From contig NZ_CP127167.1 in the NCBI RefSeq assembly GCF_036288925.1, forward strand, positions 868,001 through 932,000: DNA of 64,000 nt, in the 5' to 3' direction. The number at the start of each line of letters is the position of its first letter. Position 1 is the stretch's first letter. The translations under genes and the position numbers were made by a program. This DNA comes from Haemophilus parainfluenzae. Lineage in GTDB: Bacteria > Pseudomonadota > Gammaproteobacteria > Enterobacterales > Pasteurellaceae. Under the pieces are notes generated by a model. The model ran no database searches and was not told where the DNA came from. It was given only the letters and a program-made list of their open reading frames with translations. Shown here piece after piece: positions 26,141 to 37,533 of this stretch.

Positions 26141-26272
26141 ACTTTTAGTATTTTATCCGTTTATTCAGGAAAAAAGGTTACTAATTTGTAAACAAAAATG
26201 GCAGAATGGTAGTATGTTCCCTATTGCTTTTATTAGGGCGTTTCATTTTTTTACTTTTAATTGGAGGATATC

Positions 26273-28072
26273 GTGCAAACGGTTAATGTCGATATTGCTA
26301 TTGTTGGTGCCGGTGGCGGCGGTTTACGTGCAGCAATTGCAGCAGCAGAAGCAAACCCTAACTTAAAGATCGCATTAGTTTCTAAAGTTTATCCTATGCG
26401 TAGCCATACGGTTGCTGCAGAAGGTGGTGCGGCCGCAGTAATTAAAGAGGAAGATTCCTACGATAAACACTTCCACGATACCGTTGCCGGTGGTGACTGG
26501 TTATGTGAACAAGATGTGGTGGAATATTTCGTTGAACATTCTCCGGTGGAAATGACTCAACTTGAACGTTGGGGCTGCCCTTGGAGCCGTAAAGCCGATG
26601 GTGATGTAAACGTGCGTCGTTTCGGTGGGATGAAAATCGAACGTACTTGGTTCGCAGCAGATAAAACCGGTTTCCACTTATTACATACTCTTTTCCAAAC
26701 ATCCATTCAATATCCACAAATTCAACGCTTTGACGAGCACTTCGTTTTAGACATCTTAGTTGATGATGGTCATGCTCGTGGTATGGTTGCGATGAATATG
26801 ATGGAAGGTACACTTGTTCAAATCAACGCAAATGCGGTTGTGATTGCAACTGGTGGTGGCTGTCGTGCATTTAAATTCAACACCAACGGCGGTATCGTAA
26901 CTGGTGATGGTTTATCAATGGCATATCGTCATGGTGTTCCTCTTCGTGATATGGAATTCGTCCAATATCACCCAACCGGCTTACCGAATACCGGTATCTT
27001 AATGACTGAAGGTTGTCGTGGTGAAGGCGGTATCTTAGTGAACAAAAACGGCTACCGTTATTTACAAGATTATGGTCTAGGTCCTGAAACCCCAATCGGT
27101 AAACCTGAAAACAAATATATGGAACTTGGTCCACGTGATAAAGTTTCACAAGCATTCTGGCAAGAATGGAAAAAAGGCAACACCTTAAAAACTGCAAAAG
27201 GCGTCGATGTAGTTCATCTTGACTTACGTCACTTAGGGGAAAAATACTTACATGAACGTCTTCCATTCATTTGTGAATTAGCCAGTGCTTATGAAGGTGT
27301 AAACCCAGTTAATGAACCAATCCCTGTACGTCCTGTTGTTCACTACACCATGGGTGGTATTGAAGTGGATTACAACAGCGAAACTCGCATTAAAGGTTTA
27401 TTTGCTGTGGGTGAATGTGCGTCTTCTGGTTTACATGGCGCAAACCGTTTAGGTTCTAACTCGCTTGCAGAATTAGTGGTTTTAGGCCGTGTTGCAGGTG
27501 AATATGCCGCACAACGCGCAGCGGAAGCACAACCTGCAAACCGTGCAGCAGTTGATGCGCAAGCTCAAGATGTTGTAGCTCGCCTTGAAGCACTTTATAA
27601 CCAAGAAGGTAACGAATCTTGGTCTGAAATCCGTGACGAAATGGGTACCGTTATGGAAGAAGGTTGTGGTATCTACCGTGACCAAGAAAGCATGCAAAAA
27701 GCAGTAGATAAAATTGCTGAGCTTAAAGAACGTTATAAGCGTATTCGTGTTGCAGACCGTTCAAGCGTATTCAATACCGATGTGCTTTACACTGTAGAAT
27801 TAGGTTACATCCTTGATGTGGCACAATCTATTGCAAACTCTGCAATTGAACGTAAAGAGTCTCGTGGTGCACACCAACGCTTAGACTACACTGAACGTGA
27901 TGATGTGAATTATTTACAACACACCCTTGCTTACTACAATGGCGATGATGCACCGCGTATTGAATACAGCCCGGTGAAAATCACCAAATCTCAACCAGCA
28001 AAACGTGTTTATGGTGCTGAAGCAGAAGCGGCAGAAGCGGCTGCGAAAGCTAAGGAGCAAGCAAATGGCTAA
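26273..28072 (+). CDS. frdA: Fumarate reductase flavoprotein subunit
   Basis: The 599-residue catalytic subunit that reduces fumarate to succinate at the end of menaquinone-dependent anaerobic respiration. [11 protein letters not shown] (11-21) is the FAD fold, [10 protein letters not shown] holds His45 that binds FAD covalently, and [20 protein letters not shown] is the substrate loop. The start is a GTG at 26273: GGAGG lies just before it, and the protein then begins [12 protein letters not shown] like E. coli FrdA; a TTG at 26261 would lie inside that ribosome site. Overlaps frdB by eight bases. The C-terminus is unusually Ala/Glu-rich. Confidence 0.97.
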   Translation: MQTVNVDIAIVGAGGGGLRAAIAAAEANPNLKIALVSKVYPMRSHTVAAEGGAAAVIKEEDSYDKHFHDTVAGGDWLCEQDVVEYFVEHSPVEMTQLERWGCPWSRKADGDVNVRRFGGMKIERTWFAADKTGFHLLHTLFQTSIQYPQIQRFDEHFVLDILVDDGHARGMVAMNMMEGTLVQINANAVVIATGGGCRAFKFNTNGGIVTGDGLSMAYRHGVPLRDMEFVQYHPTGLPNTGILMTEGCRGEGGILVNKNGYRYLQDYGLGPETPIGKPENKYMELGPRDKVSQAFWQEWKKGNTLKTAKGVDVVHLDLRHLGEKYLHERLPFICELASAYEGVNPVNEPIPVRPVVHYTMGGIEVDYNSETRIKGLFAVGECASSGLHGANRLGSNSLAELVVLGRVAGEYAAQRAAEAQPANRAAVDAQAQDVVARLEALYNQEGNESWSEIRDEMGTVMEEGCGIYRDQESMQKAVDKIAELKERYKRIRVADRSSVFNTDVLYTVELGYILDVAQSIANSAIERKESRGAHQRLDYTERDDVNYLQHTLAYYNGDDAPRIEYSPVKITKSQPAKRVYGAEAEAAEAAAKAKEQANG

Positions 28073-28835
28073 TTCACCGGTAATGACTGTAGAAGTATTA
28101 CGCTACAACCCAGAAAACGATCAAGAGCCACATTTAAGCTCTTATCAAGTACCTTATGATAACCAAACCTCTCTTTTAGATGCGTTAGGTTACATTAAAG
28201 ATAAACTTGAGCCGTCTCTTTCTTATCGTTGGTCTTGCCGTATGGCGATCTGCGGTTCTTGTGGGATGATGGTTAATAACAAACCAAAATTGGCTTGTAA
28301 AACGTTCTTACGTGATTACAGTGGCCACATGCGTATTGAACCATTGGCAAACTTTCCTATTGAACGCGACTTAGTGGTTGATTTAAGCCACTTTATCGAA
28401 AGTTTAGAGGCAATTAAACCTTATATTATTGGTAACGAAGCACCAGCATTAGATGGTAAACCACATCCATCGAAAGAATTGCAAGTAAGCCGTACTAAAC
28501 AAACTCCGGCACAGCTTGAAAAATATCGTCAATTCTCAATGTGTATTAACTGTGGTTTATGCTATGCGGCTTGTCCGCAATTTGGTTTAAATCCTGAATT
28601 CTTAGGCCCAGCAGCAATTACGATGGCACACCGTTACAACCTTGATAACCGTGACCATGGTAAAGCACAACGTATGCCATTATTAAATGGTAAAAACGGT
28701 GTTTGGAGCTGTACTTTCGTGGGTTATTGTTCTGAAGTGTGTCCAAAACACGTGGATCCGGCTTCTGCAATCAACCAAGGCAAAGTGGAAAGTGCCAAAG
28801 ATTATGTTATCTCAATGCTAAAACCAAAAGGCTAA
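28065..28835 (+). CDS. frdB: Fumarate reductase iron-sulfur subunit
   Basis: A 256-residue subunit with three clusters that pass electrons from quinol to FrdA: the [2Fe-2S] site [11 protein letters not shown] (about 57-67), the [4Fe-4S] site [12 protein letters not shown] and the [3Fe-4S] site [12 protein letters not shown]. The start is the ATG at 28065, with AAGGAG in the frdA coding sequence just upstream and the eight-base overlap with frdA; a longer open frame upstream is only read-through inside frdA. It is followed after ten bases by frdC. Confidence 0.96.
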   Translation: MANSPVMTVEVLRYNPENDQEPHLSSYQVPYDNQTSLLDALGYIKDKLEPSLSYRWSCRMAICGSCGMMVNNKPKLACKTFLRDYSGHMRIEPLANFPIERDLVVDLSHFIESLEAIKPYIIGNEAPALDGKPHPSKELQVSRTKQTPAQLEKYRQFSMCINCGLCYAACPQFGLNPEFLGPAAITMAHRYNLDNRDHGKAQRMPLLNGKNGVWSCTFVGYCSEVCPKHVDPASAINQGKVESAKDYVISMLKPKG

Positions 28836-28845
28836 GGGGAAGAAT

Positions 28846-29256
28846 ATGTCAGTAACAGTAAGTAAACGTAAAAAATATGTTCGCCCAATGACGGCTACTT
28901 GGTGGCAAAAATTGGATTTCTACAAAGCGTATATGGTGCGTGAAGCAACCTCTATCTTTGCTGTATGGTTCTGTATCGTATTGCTTTATGGCGTACTTTG
29001 CCTTGCAAGCAATCCTGTTCCAGGTCTAGGCATTATTGATTTCATCGGCTTCTTAAGAAATCCAATTGTGGTGTTCTTAAATATCATCACATTAATTGCG
29101 ACTTTATATCACACAGCAACTTATTTCGTGATGACACCAAAAGTGATGAACATCATTGTTAAAAATGAGCGTTTACCACATCACGTGTTAAGAAATGCAC
29201 TTTGGGCAGTTACAGCTGTGATTAGTGTTATCGCATTAATTTTAGTTTATATGTAG
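28846..29256 (+). CDS. frdC: Fumarate reductase membrane subunit C
   Basis: A 136-residue membrane anchor with three hydrophobic helices. The N-terminal [20 protein letters not shown] segment with the RPM motif is conserved in FrdC, and the Glu in the first helix ([11 protein letters not shown]) belongs to the quinone site in the E. coli enzyme. With FrdD it holds FrdAB on the inner face of the membrane and binds menaquinol. AAGGGGAAGA precedes the ATG. Confidence 0.94.
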   Translation: MSVTVSKRKKYVRPMTATWWQKLDFYKAYMVREATSIFAVWFCIVLLYGVLCLASNPVPGLGIIDFIGFLRNPIVVFLNIITLIATLYHTATYFVMTPKVMNIIVKNERLPHHVLRNALWAVTAVISVIALILVYM

Positions 29257-29267
29257 GGAGAGAAAAA

Positions 29268-29612
29268 ATGGTCGAACAAAATCCAAAACGCTCTGGTGAA
29301 CCACCAGTATGGTTGATGTTTGGTGCTGGCGGGACTGTCAGTGCGATTTTCTTCCCTGTGGTAATCTTAATCCTTGGTTTATTGTTACCATTCGGATTAA
29401 TTGATCCACATAACTTAATTACATTCGCTTATTCTTGGATCGGAAAATTAGTTATCTTAGTTTTAACAATTTTCCCTATGTGGTGTGGTTTACACCGTAT
29501 CCATCATGCGATGCACGATCTTAAAATCCACGTGCCAGCAGGCGGATTTATCTTTTACGGTTTGGCAATGATTTACACAATTTGGGTGTTATTTGCTGTA
29601 TTAGGTTTGTAA
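29268..29612 (+). CDS. frdD: Fumarate reductase membrane subunit D
   Basis: A 114-residue membrane anchor with three hydrophobic helices, starting with the family's [20 protein letters not shown] and with [11 protein letters not shown] in the loop between helices 2 and 3. It completes the four-subunit fumarate reductase. AGGGAGAG precedes the ATG, 11 bases after frdC. A uptake-signal terminator follows. Confidence 0.94.
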   Translation: MVEQNPKRSGEPPVWLMFGAGGTVSAIFFPVVILILGLLLPFGLIDPHNLITFAYSWIGKLVILVLTIFPMWCGLHRIHHAMHDLKIHVPAGGFIFYGLAMIYTIWVLFAVLGL

Positions 29613-29638
29613 TTTAAAACAACACTAAATGGATAAAT

Positions 29639-29673
29639 AAAAGTGCGGTCAAAAAAATGATCGCACTTTTTTT
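29639..29673 (+). terminator. Terminator of frdABCD, uptake-signal pair
   Basis: AAAAGTGCGGTC (29639-29650) and GATCGCACTTTT (29659-29670) form a stem with one G-U pair, followed by further Ts. Confidence 0.85.
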
Positions 29674-29718
29674 ATTCTTTAAGCATAACTAAAATATTTT
29701 CTTAATCCAGAAAAACAA

Positions 29719-29743
29719 AAAACCCGACATTACGTCGGGTTTT
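29719..29743 (-). terminator. Terminator of the rpsF-priB-rpsR-rplI operon
   Basis: AAAACCCGAC (29719-29728) and GTCGGGTTTT (29734-29743) with a five-base loop, 22 bases beyond the rplI stop. On the minus strand it is followed by TTGTTTTTC. Confidence 0.88.
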
Positions 29744-29765
29744 CTTTTATCAAAAACTTTGATAA

Positions 29766-30215
29766 TTATTCTGCAACAACGATAACATCTAATGTTGCAA
29801 ATACTTCACCGTGAAGTTGGAAACGAACATCGTGATCACCAAGAGTACGGATTGGACCATTTGGTAAACGAACTTCGCTTTTCGCAATTTCAACACCAGC
29901 TGCAGTTACGGCTTCTGCTACATCACGAGTAGTGATTGCGCCGAATAAACGACCTTCATCACCTGCTTTAGATGCGATGGTAACAGAACCTAATGCAGTC
30001 ACTTGTGCTGCACGAGCTTGAGCTGCTGCTAAACTTGCTGCTGCCGCTGCTTCTAACTCTGCACGACGTGCTTCAAAGTGTTCAATGTTAGCTTTAGTTG
30101 CCATAACTGCTTTACCTTGTGGGATTAAGAAGTTACGAGCGAAACCAGATTTAACATTAACTTGATCACCTACGTTACCTAGGTGAACGATTTTATCTAA
30201 AAGAATTACTTGCAT
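29766..30215 (-). CDS. rplI: 50S ribosomal protein L9
   Basis: The 149-residue L9 protein with the N-terminal rRNA-binding domain ([22 protein letters not shown], then [13 protein letters not shown]), a long exposed helix (about 40-75, Ala-rich) and the C-terminal lobe. It is last in the rpsF-priB-rpsR-rplI operon, 14 bases after rpsR, with AGGAG before the ATG. Confidence 0.97.
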   Translation of the reverse strand: MQVILLDKIVHLGNVGDQVNVKSGFARNFLIPQGKAVMATKANIEHFEARRAELEAAAAASLAAAQARAAQVTALGSVTIASKAGDEGRLFGAITTRDVAEAVTAAGVEIAKSEVRLPNGPIRTLGDHDVRFQLHGEVFATLDVIVVAE

Positions 30216-30229
30216 TTCCTAACTCCTTC

Positions 30230-30784
<555 letters not shown>

Positions 30785-30798
<14 letters not shown>

Positions 30799-31162
30799 CC
30801 TCAAAATCGTTGTTTTCAACTTCAGCTAAAGGTTTACGTTCTTCTTTAGCCGCTTTCATTGGGGACGCTTCGGTTACGGCGTGCTTAGTATGGATAACAA
30901 GACTGCGTAATACAGCATCGTTATAACGGAAAGTCGTTTCTAGCTCGTCGATGACTTGTTGAGGCGCTTCTACATTCATAAGCACGTAATGTGCTTTGTG
31001 TAATTTGTTAATTGGGTACGCTAATTGACGACGACCCCAATCTTCTAGGCGATGAACTTGACCACCAGCTTCTTTAACAGAACCTGTGTAACGTTCGATC
31101 ATACCTGGTACTTGCTCGCTTTGGTCCGGATGAACCATAAACACGATTTCGTAGTGACGCAT
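30785..31162 (-). CDS. rpsF: 30S ribosomal protein S6
   Basis: The 125-residue S6 protein: [20 protein letters not shown] at the N-terminus, [14 protein letters not shown] and [10 protein letters not shown] in the centre, then an acidic tail ([10 protein letters not shown]) that can receive added glutamates in E. coli. It opens the rpsF-priB-rpsR-rplI operon. AAGGAG precedes the ATG. Its leader may hold the S6:S18 autoregulatory RNA known from other bacteria, but I could not confirm the fold by eye. Confidence 0.97.
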
Positions 31163-31309
31163 TACTGCTCCTTACGGGTTAATCAGCCTTTGACGTAGAC
31201 TAGCCACCAATCTGCAAAGGCAAGGAACGAAAAAATGAACGTGGCTAAGGATGCCGATTATACAGTTTTTTTTCTAGACTTCAAATCATTTGCATGCTTT
31301 TCAAACAAA

Positions 31310-31336
31310 AAAACCGATATTAACAACATCGGTTTT
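31310..31336 (-). terminator. Terminator of infA
   Basis: AAAACCGAT (31310-31318) and ATCGGTTTT (31328-31336), nine-base loop, 16 bases beyond the infA stop, followed on the minus strand by TTTGTTTG. Confidence 0.85.
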
Positions 31337-31352
31337 CTTTTTTATTTCTAAA

Positions 31353-31916
<564 letters not shown>

Positions 31917-32594
31917 ATGGCTATACCTAAAATAATTGTAATTAGTTTAAAACATTCAAAAAGAAGAGAAAATATTGCTAAACGCCTTTCCGGTTTGGGG
32001 TTGGACTTCAGTTTTTTTGATGCAACAGATGGGAAAAAACTATCCGCTTCTGTATTAGAATCTGTCGATTATGATTTCTATCCAAAACACTATTTATCAC
32101 CTAAGCCATTAACACTCGGCGAAATTGGTTGCGCAATGAGCCATATTAATGTTTATGAATATATTATAGAAAACAATATTGAAAGTGCTATTGTTCTTGA
32201 AGATGATGCTATAGTTTCACATTATTTTGAGGAAATTGTTCAGGATGCGTTAAATAAAGTTGGAAAAAAATATGATTTGATCTTTTTAGATCATGGTAAA
32301 GCCAAATCATATCTTTGTAAGAAAAAACTTTATGAAGGCTATCGACTTGTACATTATAAGTCTCCTTCGAAAAATTCTAAGCGGTTTATTACCTGTACTG
32401 CCGCATATTTAATTACACAATTGGGCGCTTCAAAATTGCTTAACTATGCTTATCCTGTACGAATGCCTTCAGACTACTTAACAGGACTTATTCAAAAAAA
32501 CAAAATGAATGCCTATGGAATCGAACCACCTTGTGTATTCAGAGGTTTGAGTATTGATTCTGAAATAAATCAAGTTGAAGAGCGATATGAATAA
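31917..32594 (+). CDS. Glycosyltransferase family 25 (LOS biosynthesis)
   Basis: A 225-residue GT25 enzyme of the kind that adds galactose or glucose to lipooligosaccharide in Haemophilus and Neisseria. It begins with the strand PKIIVISLKHSKRRENI, has LTLGEIGCAMSHINVYEYI (about 65-83) and the metal-binding IVLEDDAIV (92-100, the DxD-like LEDD), then CTAAYLITQLGASKLL. The sugar and linkage cannot be assigned. It is AT-rich compared with the ribosomal genes beside it. The stop overlaps the start of the next gene by eight bases. Unlike lic2A or lex2 it has no tetranucleotide repeat, so it is not a classic phase-variable gene. Confidence 0.85.
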   Translation: MAIPKIIVISLKHSKRRENIAKRLSGLGLDFSFFDATDGKKLSASVLESVDYDFYPKHYLSPKPLTLGEIGCAMSHINVYEYIIENNIESAIVLEDDAIVSHYFEEIVQDALNKVGKKYDLIFLDHGKAKSYLCKKKLYEGYRLVHYKSPSKNSKRFITCTAAYLITQLGASKLLNYAYPVRMPSDYLTGLIQKNKMNAYGIEPPCVFRGLSIDSEINQVEERYE

Positions 32595-33618
32595 GTTAAA
32601 AGCCCTAAGATTAAAAATAGGGAAATGGATACTCGATAAATCATCGAGAGTAAATAATCCCCAAAGTTTAGAACATCCTAAGAGTTTCTTATTTTTGCGA
32701 CAAGATGGGAAAATTGGCGACTATATCGTGAGCTCTTTTGTTTTTCGAGAGATAAAGAAATTTAATCCATTGATAAAAATTGGTGTTATCTGTACGAAAA
32801 AAAACGCTTATCTATTTCAAAAAAATAAAAATATTGATGAAATTTATACTGTAAAAAAAAGAAATATTTTAGACTATATTAAAAAGGGGCTATTAATTAG
32901 AAAAGAAAGATATGATGTTGTCATTGACCCAACCCTCATCATTAGAAATCGAGACTTGTTGCTCTTGAGGATAATCAATGCTCATAATTATATTGGCTAT
33001 CAAAAAGAAGATTATAATATTTTTAACGTAAATATTACTAAAGATAGCCATTTTTCAGAAATTTACAAAGAAGCTTTAGCTAAATCAAACATTAATTTAA
33101 GTGATGATAGCTATGATATTCCGCAAGATGACTTAATTAAAGAAGAAATTCTCCAGTTTATTACGGATAATAAGTTAAATAATTTTATTGCCATTAACTT
33201 TTATGGAAATGGGAAAAATAGAAAGTTTGATGATGCTCACATTATAGATTATTTAACATATATTAAAGACTTTTATAAGCATCAGTTAGTCTTGCTTGCA
33301 ACGCCGGATACTCATGAACATTTAAGTCGTATCGCTAATCAATTTAATGATGTGTTTGTTTATTCAAGTCATCATATAATGATCTATCATACTATTGAAT
33401 TAATTAGAAATTGCACACAACTTATTTCGGTTGATACATCCACCGTTCATATTGCTTCAGGGTTAAATAAAGCGATGATTTGTATTTATTCGCGAGACAA
33501 AGATAATTTTATACATTGGCATCCCAACTCCAAGAATGTGTGCCATATTCTGCATTACAACGATAATGTGAATGAGCTCTCCCCGAGAGAAATAAAACCA
33601 GAGTGGTTAGATATTTAA
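32587..33618 (+). CDS. Glycosyltransferase family 9-like protein
   Basis: A 343-residue heptosyltransferase-like protein. FLRQDGKIGDYIVSSFVFRE (about 33-52) is the GT9 N-terminal loop, and the C-terminal part has SVDTSTVHIASGLNKAMI (about 288-305), the second family motif. The middle is divergent and very rich in Lys, Asn and Ile. The ATG at 32587 has GAAGAG in front; a TTG at 32575 is in frame. It is coupled to the GT25 gene, and both lie between infA and rsmA, where they look inserted. It is quite different in sequence from the GT9 protein at 2212-3240. Confidence 0.8.
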   Translation: MNKLKALRLKIGKWILDKSSRVNNPQSLEHPKSFLFLRQDGKIGDYIVSSFVFREIKKFNPLIKIGVICTKKNAYLFQKNKNIDEIYTVKKRNILDYIKKGLLIRKERYDVVIDPTLIIRNRDLLLLRIINAHNYIGYQKEDYNIFNVNITKDSHFSEIYKEALAKSNINLSDDSYDIPQDDLIKEEILQFITDNKLNNFIAINFYGNGKNRKFDDAHIIDYLTYIKDFYKHQLVLLATPDTHEHLSRIANQFNDVFVYSSHHIMIYHTIELIRNCTQLISVDTSTVHIASGLNKAMICIYSRDKDNFIHWHPNSKNVCHILHYNDNVNELSPREIKPEWLDI

Positions 33619-33660
33619 AGATATAAAACCACAAGCTTTATTATTTATTAGACTATCTTT

Positions 33661-34524
33661 ATGAACTCAAAGAAACATTTAGGCCATACAGCCCGCAAAC
33701 GCTTTGGTCAAAACTTTTTACATGATACATCTGTGATTCAAGGTATCGTGGCGGCGATTTACCCACAACCCAATCAATTCTTAGTAGAAATTGGTCCGGG
33801 ACTTGGTGCATTAACAGAGCCTGTTGGTGAACTTGTCGATCATCTGACTGTGGTCGAGCTTGACCGAGACCTTGCTGAACGTTTACGTCATCATCCATTT
33901 TTACATCAAAAACTCACCGTTATTGAAACGGATGCGATGCAATTTGATTTTGGTGAGCTTTATAGACAAGAAAACCTAGCAGAAAAAGGCCAGAAATTAC
34001 GCGTGTTTGGTAACTTGCCTTACAACATCTCCACCCCATTGATGTTCCACTTGTTTAAGTATCATGATGTGATTCAGGATATGCACTTCATGCTGCAAAA
34101 AGAAGTGGTCAAACGCTTATGCGCAGGGCCAAATAGCAAAGCTTACGGTCGTTTAACCATTATGGCGCAATACTTCTGCCAAGTGATGCCTGTACTTGAA
34201 GTGCCACCTTCTGCATTTAAACCAGCACCGAAAGTGGATTCAGCCGTTGTGCGTTTAATTCCGCATAAAGAATTGCCACACCCAGTGAAAGATTTATATT
34301 GGTTGAACCGTGTTTGCTCCCAAGCGTTTAATCAACGTCGAAAAACATTACGCAATGCACTTTCAACACTATTTTCACCTGAAAATCTGACTGCACTTGG
34401 TATTGATTTAAATGCACGTGCAGAAAATTTGGCTATCGCAGATTATGCGCGTTTAGCAAACTGGTTAGCGGATAATCCTCCAGCTGATATTAATAAAGAT
34501 GAAATCTTAGATTCAGAAGAATAA
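33661..34524 (+). CDS. rsmA: 16S rRNA (adenine1518/1519-N6)-dimethyltransferase
   Basis: A 287-residue methyltransferase (KsgA) that dimethylates two adjacent adenines in helix 45 of 16S rRNA, a late step in small-subunit assembly. The SAM site is [14 protein letters not shown] (about 41-54), followed by [19 protein letters not shown] and the catalytic [16 protein letters not shown] motif IV. The end of the protein continues to DSEE. apaH follows after 15 bases. The three genes rsmA-apaH-HI_0552-like are closely spaced and in one direction. Confidence 0.96.
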   Translation: MNSKKHLGHTARKRFGQNFLHDTSVIQGIVAAIYPQPNQFLVEIGPGLGALTEPVGELVDHLTVVELDRDLAERLRHHPFLHQKLTVIETDAMQFDFGELYRQENLAEKGQKLRVFGNLPYNISTPLMFHLFKYHDVIQDMHFMLQKEVVKRLCAGPNSKAYGRLTIMAQYFCQVMPVLEVPPSAFKPAPKVDSAVVRLIPHKELPHPVKDLYWLNRVCSQAFNQRRKTLRNALSTLFSPENLTALGIDLNARAENLAIADYARLANWLADNPPADINKDEILDSEE

Positions 34525-34539
34525 AAAGAGCGGTCAAAA

Positions 34540-35367
34540 ATGGCAACCTATTTCGTCGGTGATTTGCAAGGCTGTTATGATGAATTACAGCTTTTATTAG
34601 AACGTGTAGATTTCAATCCTACGCAAGATAAACTTTATCTTGTGGGGGATCTTGTCGCGCGTGGGGATAAGTCACTTGAATGTCTTCGTTTTGTAAAATC
34701 ACTTGGTAACGCAGCGCAAACCGTACTAGGGAATCACGATTTACACTTAATTGCGACCGCACTGGGTATTAAAAAAGTGAAACCACGTGATCGTGTTGAT
34801 GCTATTTTTAATGCGCCCGATTTTGATGAACTGATTCATTGGTTACGTCATCAACCATTACTTGTGCATAATGAAGAATTAAACTTTCTGATGGCGCATG
34901 CTGGTATTTCGCCTGATTGGGATTTGAAAACTGCGAAATCTTGTGCAGCCGAAGTGGAACAGATTTTACAAAACGGTGATTTTCATTATCTCATTGAAAA
35001 TATGTATTCCGAACAGCCTGATCGCTGGTCGCCAGATTTACAGGGCTTAGCGCGTCATCGTTACATTATTAATGCTTTCACTCGAATGCGTTTTTGCTAT
35101 TTGGATCATCGCTTTGATTTTACTTGTAAATCCCCTTTAAAAGATGCACCAGATGAACTCACGCCTTGGTTTAATTTAGATAACCCACTTTATAAACAAA
35201 TTCCCATTGTCTTTGGGCATTGGGCAAGTTTAGTCGATGAGCCCACTCCACAAGGTATTTATGCCCTAGATACTGGTTGTGTATGGAATAATCGAATGAC
35301 TATGCTGCGCTGGGAAGACAAACAATGCTTCACACAAAGTGCGGTCAAAAATTACAGTGATTTTTAA
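34540..35367 (+). CDS. apaH: Diadenosine tetraphosphatase, symmetrical
   Basis: A 275-residue phosphatase that splits Ap4A into two ADP and can remove nucleoside-tetraphosphate caps from RNA. The metallophosphatase motifs are [10 protein letters not shown] (7-16), [10 protein letters not shown] (36-45) and GNHDLHL (66-72), followed later by [11 protein letters not shown] and the FGHWAS motif. Length is that of E. coli ApaH. It is cotranscribed with rsmA; the gap carries a degenerate uptake core (GAGCGGTCAAAA) close to the start instead of a clear ribosome site. Confidence 0.95.
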   Translation: MATYFVGDLQGCYDELQLLLERVDFNPTQDKLYLVGDLVARGDKSLECLRFVKSLGNAAQTVLGNHDLHLIATALGIKKVKPRDRVDAIFNAPDFDELIHWLRHQPLLVHNEELNFLMAHAGISPDWDLKTAKSCAAEVEQILQNGDFHYLIENMYSEQPDRWSPDLQGLARHRYIINAFTRMRFCYLDHRFDFTCKSPLKDAPDELTPWFNLDNPLYKQIPIVFGHWASLVDEPTPQGIYALDTGCVWNNRMTMLRWEDKQCFTQSAVKNYSDF

Positions 35368-35376
35368 GGAAATGCT

Positions 35377-36000
35377 ATGCTCTCTCTTACAGCTGAATCT
35401 TGTGAACTGTTTAATATTCCTTTCTACCAATTTGCCCAAATGAAAAAATTCTGCCCAGAAGATATTCCGGCGATTAAAGCGGATTACAAATTACATTGGG
35501 ATAACTGGAAAGCGATTATTCAAGAAGTGGCAAAGCAGCTTGGCACACCTTTTGCGAAACCGCATATTGAAAGTTGGACCAATGGTTGGCAGGTACGTGC
35601 GCATTTCTTCGCTTATTTTAAATACGAGTTTAATCAAAATTCTGCAGCAATCTTTTCCGTGCTATTAAATCGTCGTCGATTAAGAGTGTGCTTAGATTGG
35701 CATTGCTATCGTGCAGATCGCTCACAAATTAATGTGCAACAATATAATCAGTGGCTTGAGCAATTTGATTTCAAACAATTTGCTGATTTTGATATTTGGC
35801 GAGAAGATGAAAGCGAATATGATGATTTTCGCCAAGTGAAGGACATTTCTGAAAAAGATCTCCTCTTACGTTCAGATGAAGATTTTTGGTGCATTGGAAA
35901 AAGCATTGAAAAAGCTGAACTTCATCAAATCGACCCAGTTTCATTTATCACCCAAACCATTCAACAGTTACAACCGCTTTACGATCGCTGCCATCAATAA
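35377..36000 (+). CDS. Conserved Pasteurellaceae protein, HI_0552 family
   Basis: A 207-residue soluble protein without signal peptide or membrane segment. It is rich in aromatic residues and has LLNRRRLRVCLDWHCYRADR (about 97-116) and acidic clusters (WREDESEYDD). The place after apaH and the sequence match what I recall as the HI_0552 family; the function is not known to me. AAGGAAAT precedes the ATG, nine bases after apaH. A uptake core starts at the stop codon. It could bind nucleic acid through the Arg-rich segment, which is only a guess. Confidence 0.7.
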   Translation: MLSLTAESCELFNIPFYQFAQMKKFCPEDIPAIKADYKLHWDNWKAIIQEVAKQLGTPFAKPHIESWTNGWQVRAHFFAYFKYEFNQNSAAIFSVLLNRRRLRVCLDWHCYRADRSQINVQQYNQWLEQFDFKQFADFDIWREDESEYDDFRQVKDISEKDLLLRSDEDFWCIGKSIEKAELHQIDPVSFITQTIQQLQPLYDRCHQ

Positions 36001-36099
36001 AGTGCGGTCATTTCCATTAAATTTTTTCGTCTTTTTATTTGTTATGCTATCATTACATTAGTTTAACATTTTTAACAATTTTACTTTTAGGAGTACTTT

Positions 36100-37434
36100 A
36101 TGAAAAACGTCGTGATCGTTGGCGGTGGCGCCGGCGGCATAGAGTTAGCGACATTTTTAGGCGATAAATTAGGTCGCAAAAAACAGGCTAAAGTGACGCT
36201 TGTGGATCGCAATGCGACCCACTTGTGGAAACCCTTATTACATGAAATTGCTACAGGTGTGATGGATGATGGCACCGATTCTCTGAGTTATCGTGCACAC
36301 GGTAAAAACCACCATTTTAGCTTTGAGCAAGGTTCAATCACACGTATTAATCGTGAGCAAAAATATGTTGAACTTGCTCCTGTTTATGGGCAAGAAGGTG
36401 ACATGCTCGTGGTTGCACGTCGTATTCCTTATGATTACTTAGTAATTGCGATCGGTAGTAAATCGAACGATTTCAATACAAAAGGCGTGGCTGATAACTG
36501 TATTTTCTTAGACAGCTCTGATCAAGCACTTCGCTTTCAACAAAGAATGTTAGAATTATTCCTTAAATTCTCTGAAAACCGTGCATTAGACGATATTGGT
36601 GAAGAAGAATTTAAACAGAAATTAGTCGATGAGAGCAAAGTCAATATTGCGATTGTTGGCGGTGGTGCAACTGGCGTGGAATTAACCGCAGAGCTTTATC
36701 ATGCGACTGAAGACTTATCTTCTTATGGTTACGGCAAAATCGATAATTCTTGCTTGCAAGTCACCTTAGTTGAAGCGGGCCCGCGCTTACTTCCAGCATT
36801 ACCTGAAAATTTATCTGCTGCGGTATTAGATGAATTGCAAGAAATGGGTGCAAATGTGAAATTAAATACGATGATCACAGAAGCCCAACCAAATACACTT
36901 ATTACCAAAGATGGCGAAGAAATCAAAGCTGATCTGATTGTGTGGGCAGCGGGTGTTCGCACCTCAACGGTGACACAGCAATTCGATGGATTAGAGCTTA
37001 ATCGCATCAATCAATTAGTGGTAAAAGATACTCTCCAAACCACGGTTGATGACAGTATTTTTGCCATTGGTGACTGTGCGGCATTAATGCAACCAAACGG
37101 TAAATTAGTCCCGCCAAGAGCGCAAGCGGCACACCAAATGGCAAAAGCTTGTGCAAAAAATATCTTTGCACTTTTTGAGCAAAAACCATTAAAAGCATTC
37201 AAATACAATGATAAAGGGACCTTGGTTTCTCTTTCAAGCTTTACCGCATTGGGTAGCATTTCAAATAAATTTGGGAAAAATCCACTGACTGTTCAAGGTA
37301 AATTTGCACAGTTTGCGTATTTATCCTTATATCGTATGCACCAACATGCTTTGCATGGATGTATTAAGATCGGCTTGATTATTTTAGTGGATAAACTTAA
37401 CCACTATTTAAAACCAAGATTGAAATTACATTAA
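36100..37434 (+). CDS. ndh: NADH dehydrogenase, type II (non-proton-pumping)
   Basis: A 444-residue peripheral-membrane flavoprotein that passes electrons from NADH to quinone without moving ions. The FAD motif is VIVGGGAGGIELA (4-16), the NADH motif AIVGGGATGVELTAEL (about 185-200), and AIGDCAAL plus PRAQAAHQMA mark the C-terminal FAD contacts. The last 60 residues are amphipathic and bind the membrane. AGGAG precedes the ATG. It is monocistronic with a strong terminator shared with the convergent receptor gene. Confidence 0.94.
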   Translation: MKNVVIVGGGAGGIELATFLGDKLGRKKQAKVTLVDRNATHLWKPLLHEIATGVMDDGTDSLSYRAHGKNHHFSFEQGSITRINREQKYVELAPVYGQEGDMLVVARRIPYDYLVIAIGSKSNDFNTKGVADNCIFLDSSDQALRFQQRMLELFLKFSENRALDDIGEEEFKQKLVDESKVNIAIVGGGATGVELTAELYHATEDLSSYGYGKIDNSCLQVTLVEAGPRLLPALPENLSAAVLDELQEMGANVKLNTMITEAQPNTLITKDGEEIKADLIVWAAGVRTSTVTQQFDGLELNRINQLVVKDTLQTTVDDSIFAIGDCAALMQPNGKLVPPRAQAAHQMAKACAKNIFALFEQKPLKAFKYNDKGTLVSLSSFTALGSISNKFGKNPLTVQGKFAQFAYLSLYRMHQHALHGCIKIGLIILVDKLNHYLKPRLKLH

Positions 37435-37486
37435 GAGAACACTAAGTTTACATATGAGCAGTTTCTAGAAACTGATATATTGAGTT

Positions 37487-37526
37487 AAGGCCTGACAACA
37501 ATATTATATCGTTGTCAGGCCTTTTA
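37487..37526. terminator. Bidirectional terminator between ndh and the receptor gene
   Basis: AAGGCCTGACAAC (37487-37499) and GTTGTCAGGCCTT (37511-37523) make a perfect 13-bp stem with an 11-base loop, followed by TTTTAATTTT. A separate perfect 16-bp palindrome, CAGTTTCTAGAAACTG, lies at 37459-37474. Confidence 0.9.
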
Positions 37527-37533
37527 ATTTTAG

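Noticed and set aside
26261..26272. TTG start for frdA
   Set aside because: The codon overlaps the GGAGG ribosome site that serves the GTG at 26273, and the shorter protein matches the known FrdA N-terminus.
31170..31260. S6:S18 autoregulatory RNA in the rpsF leader
   Set aside because: The leader has short GC-rich segments, but I could not recognise the characteristic CCG bulge and loop by eye.
31917..33618. Phase-variable repeats in the LOS glycosyltransferase genes
   Set aside because: No tetranucleotide or other simple-sequence run of useful length was found in or before these genes.
37459..37474. Perfect palindrome CAGTTTCTAGAAACTG as an operator
   Set aside because: It lies between two gene ends, not at a promoter, and most likely adds to the terminator region.
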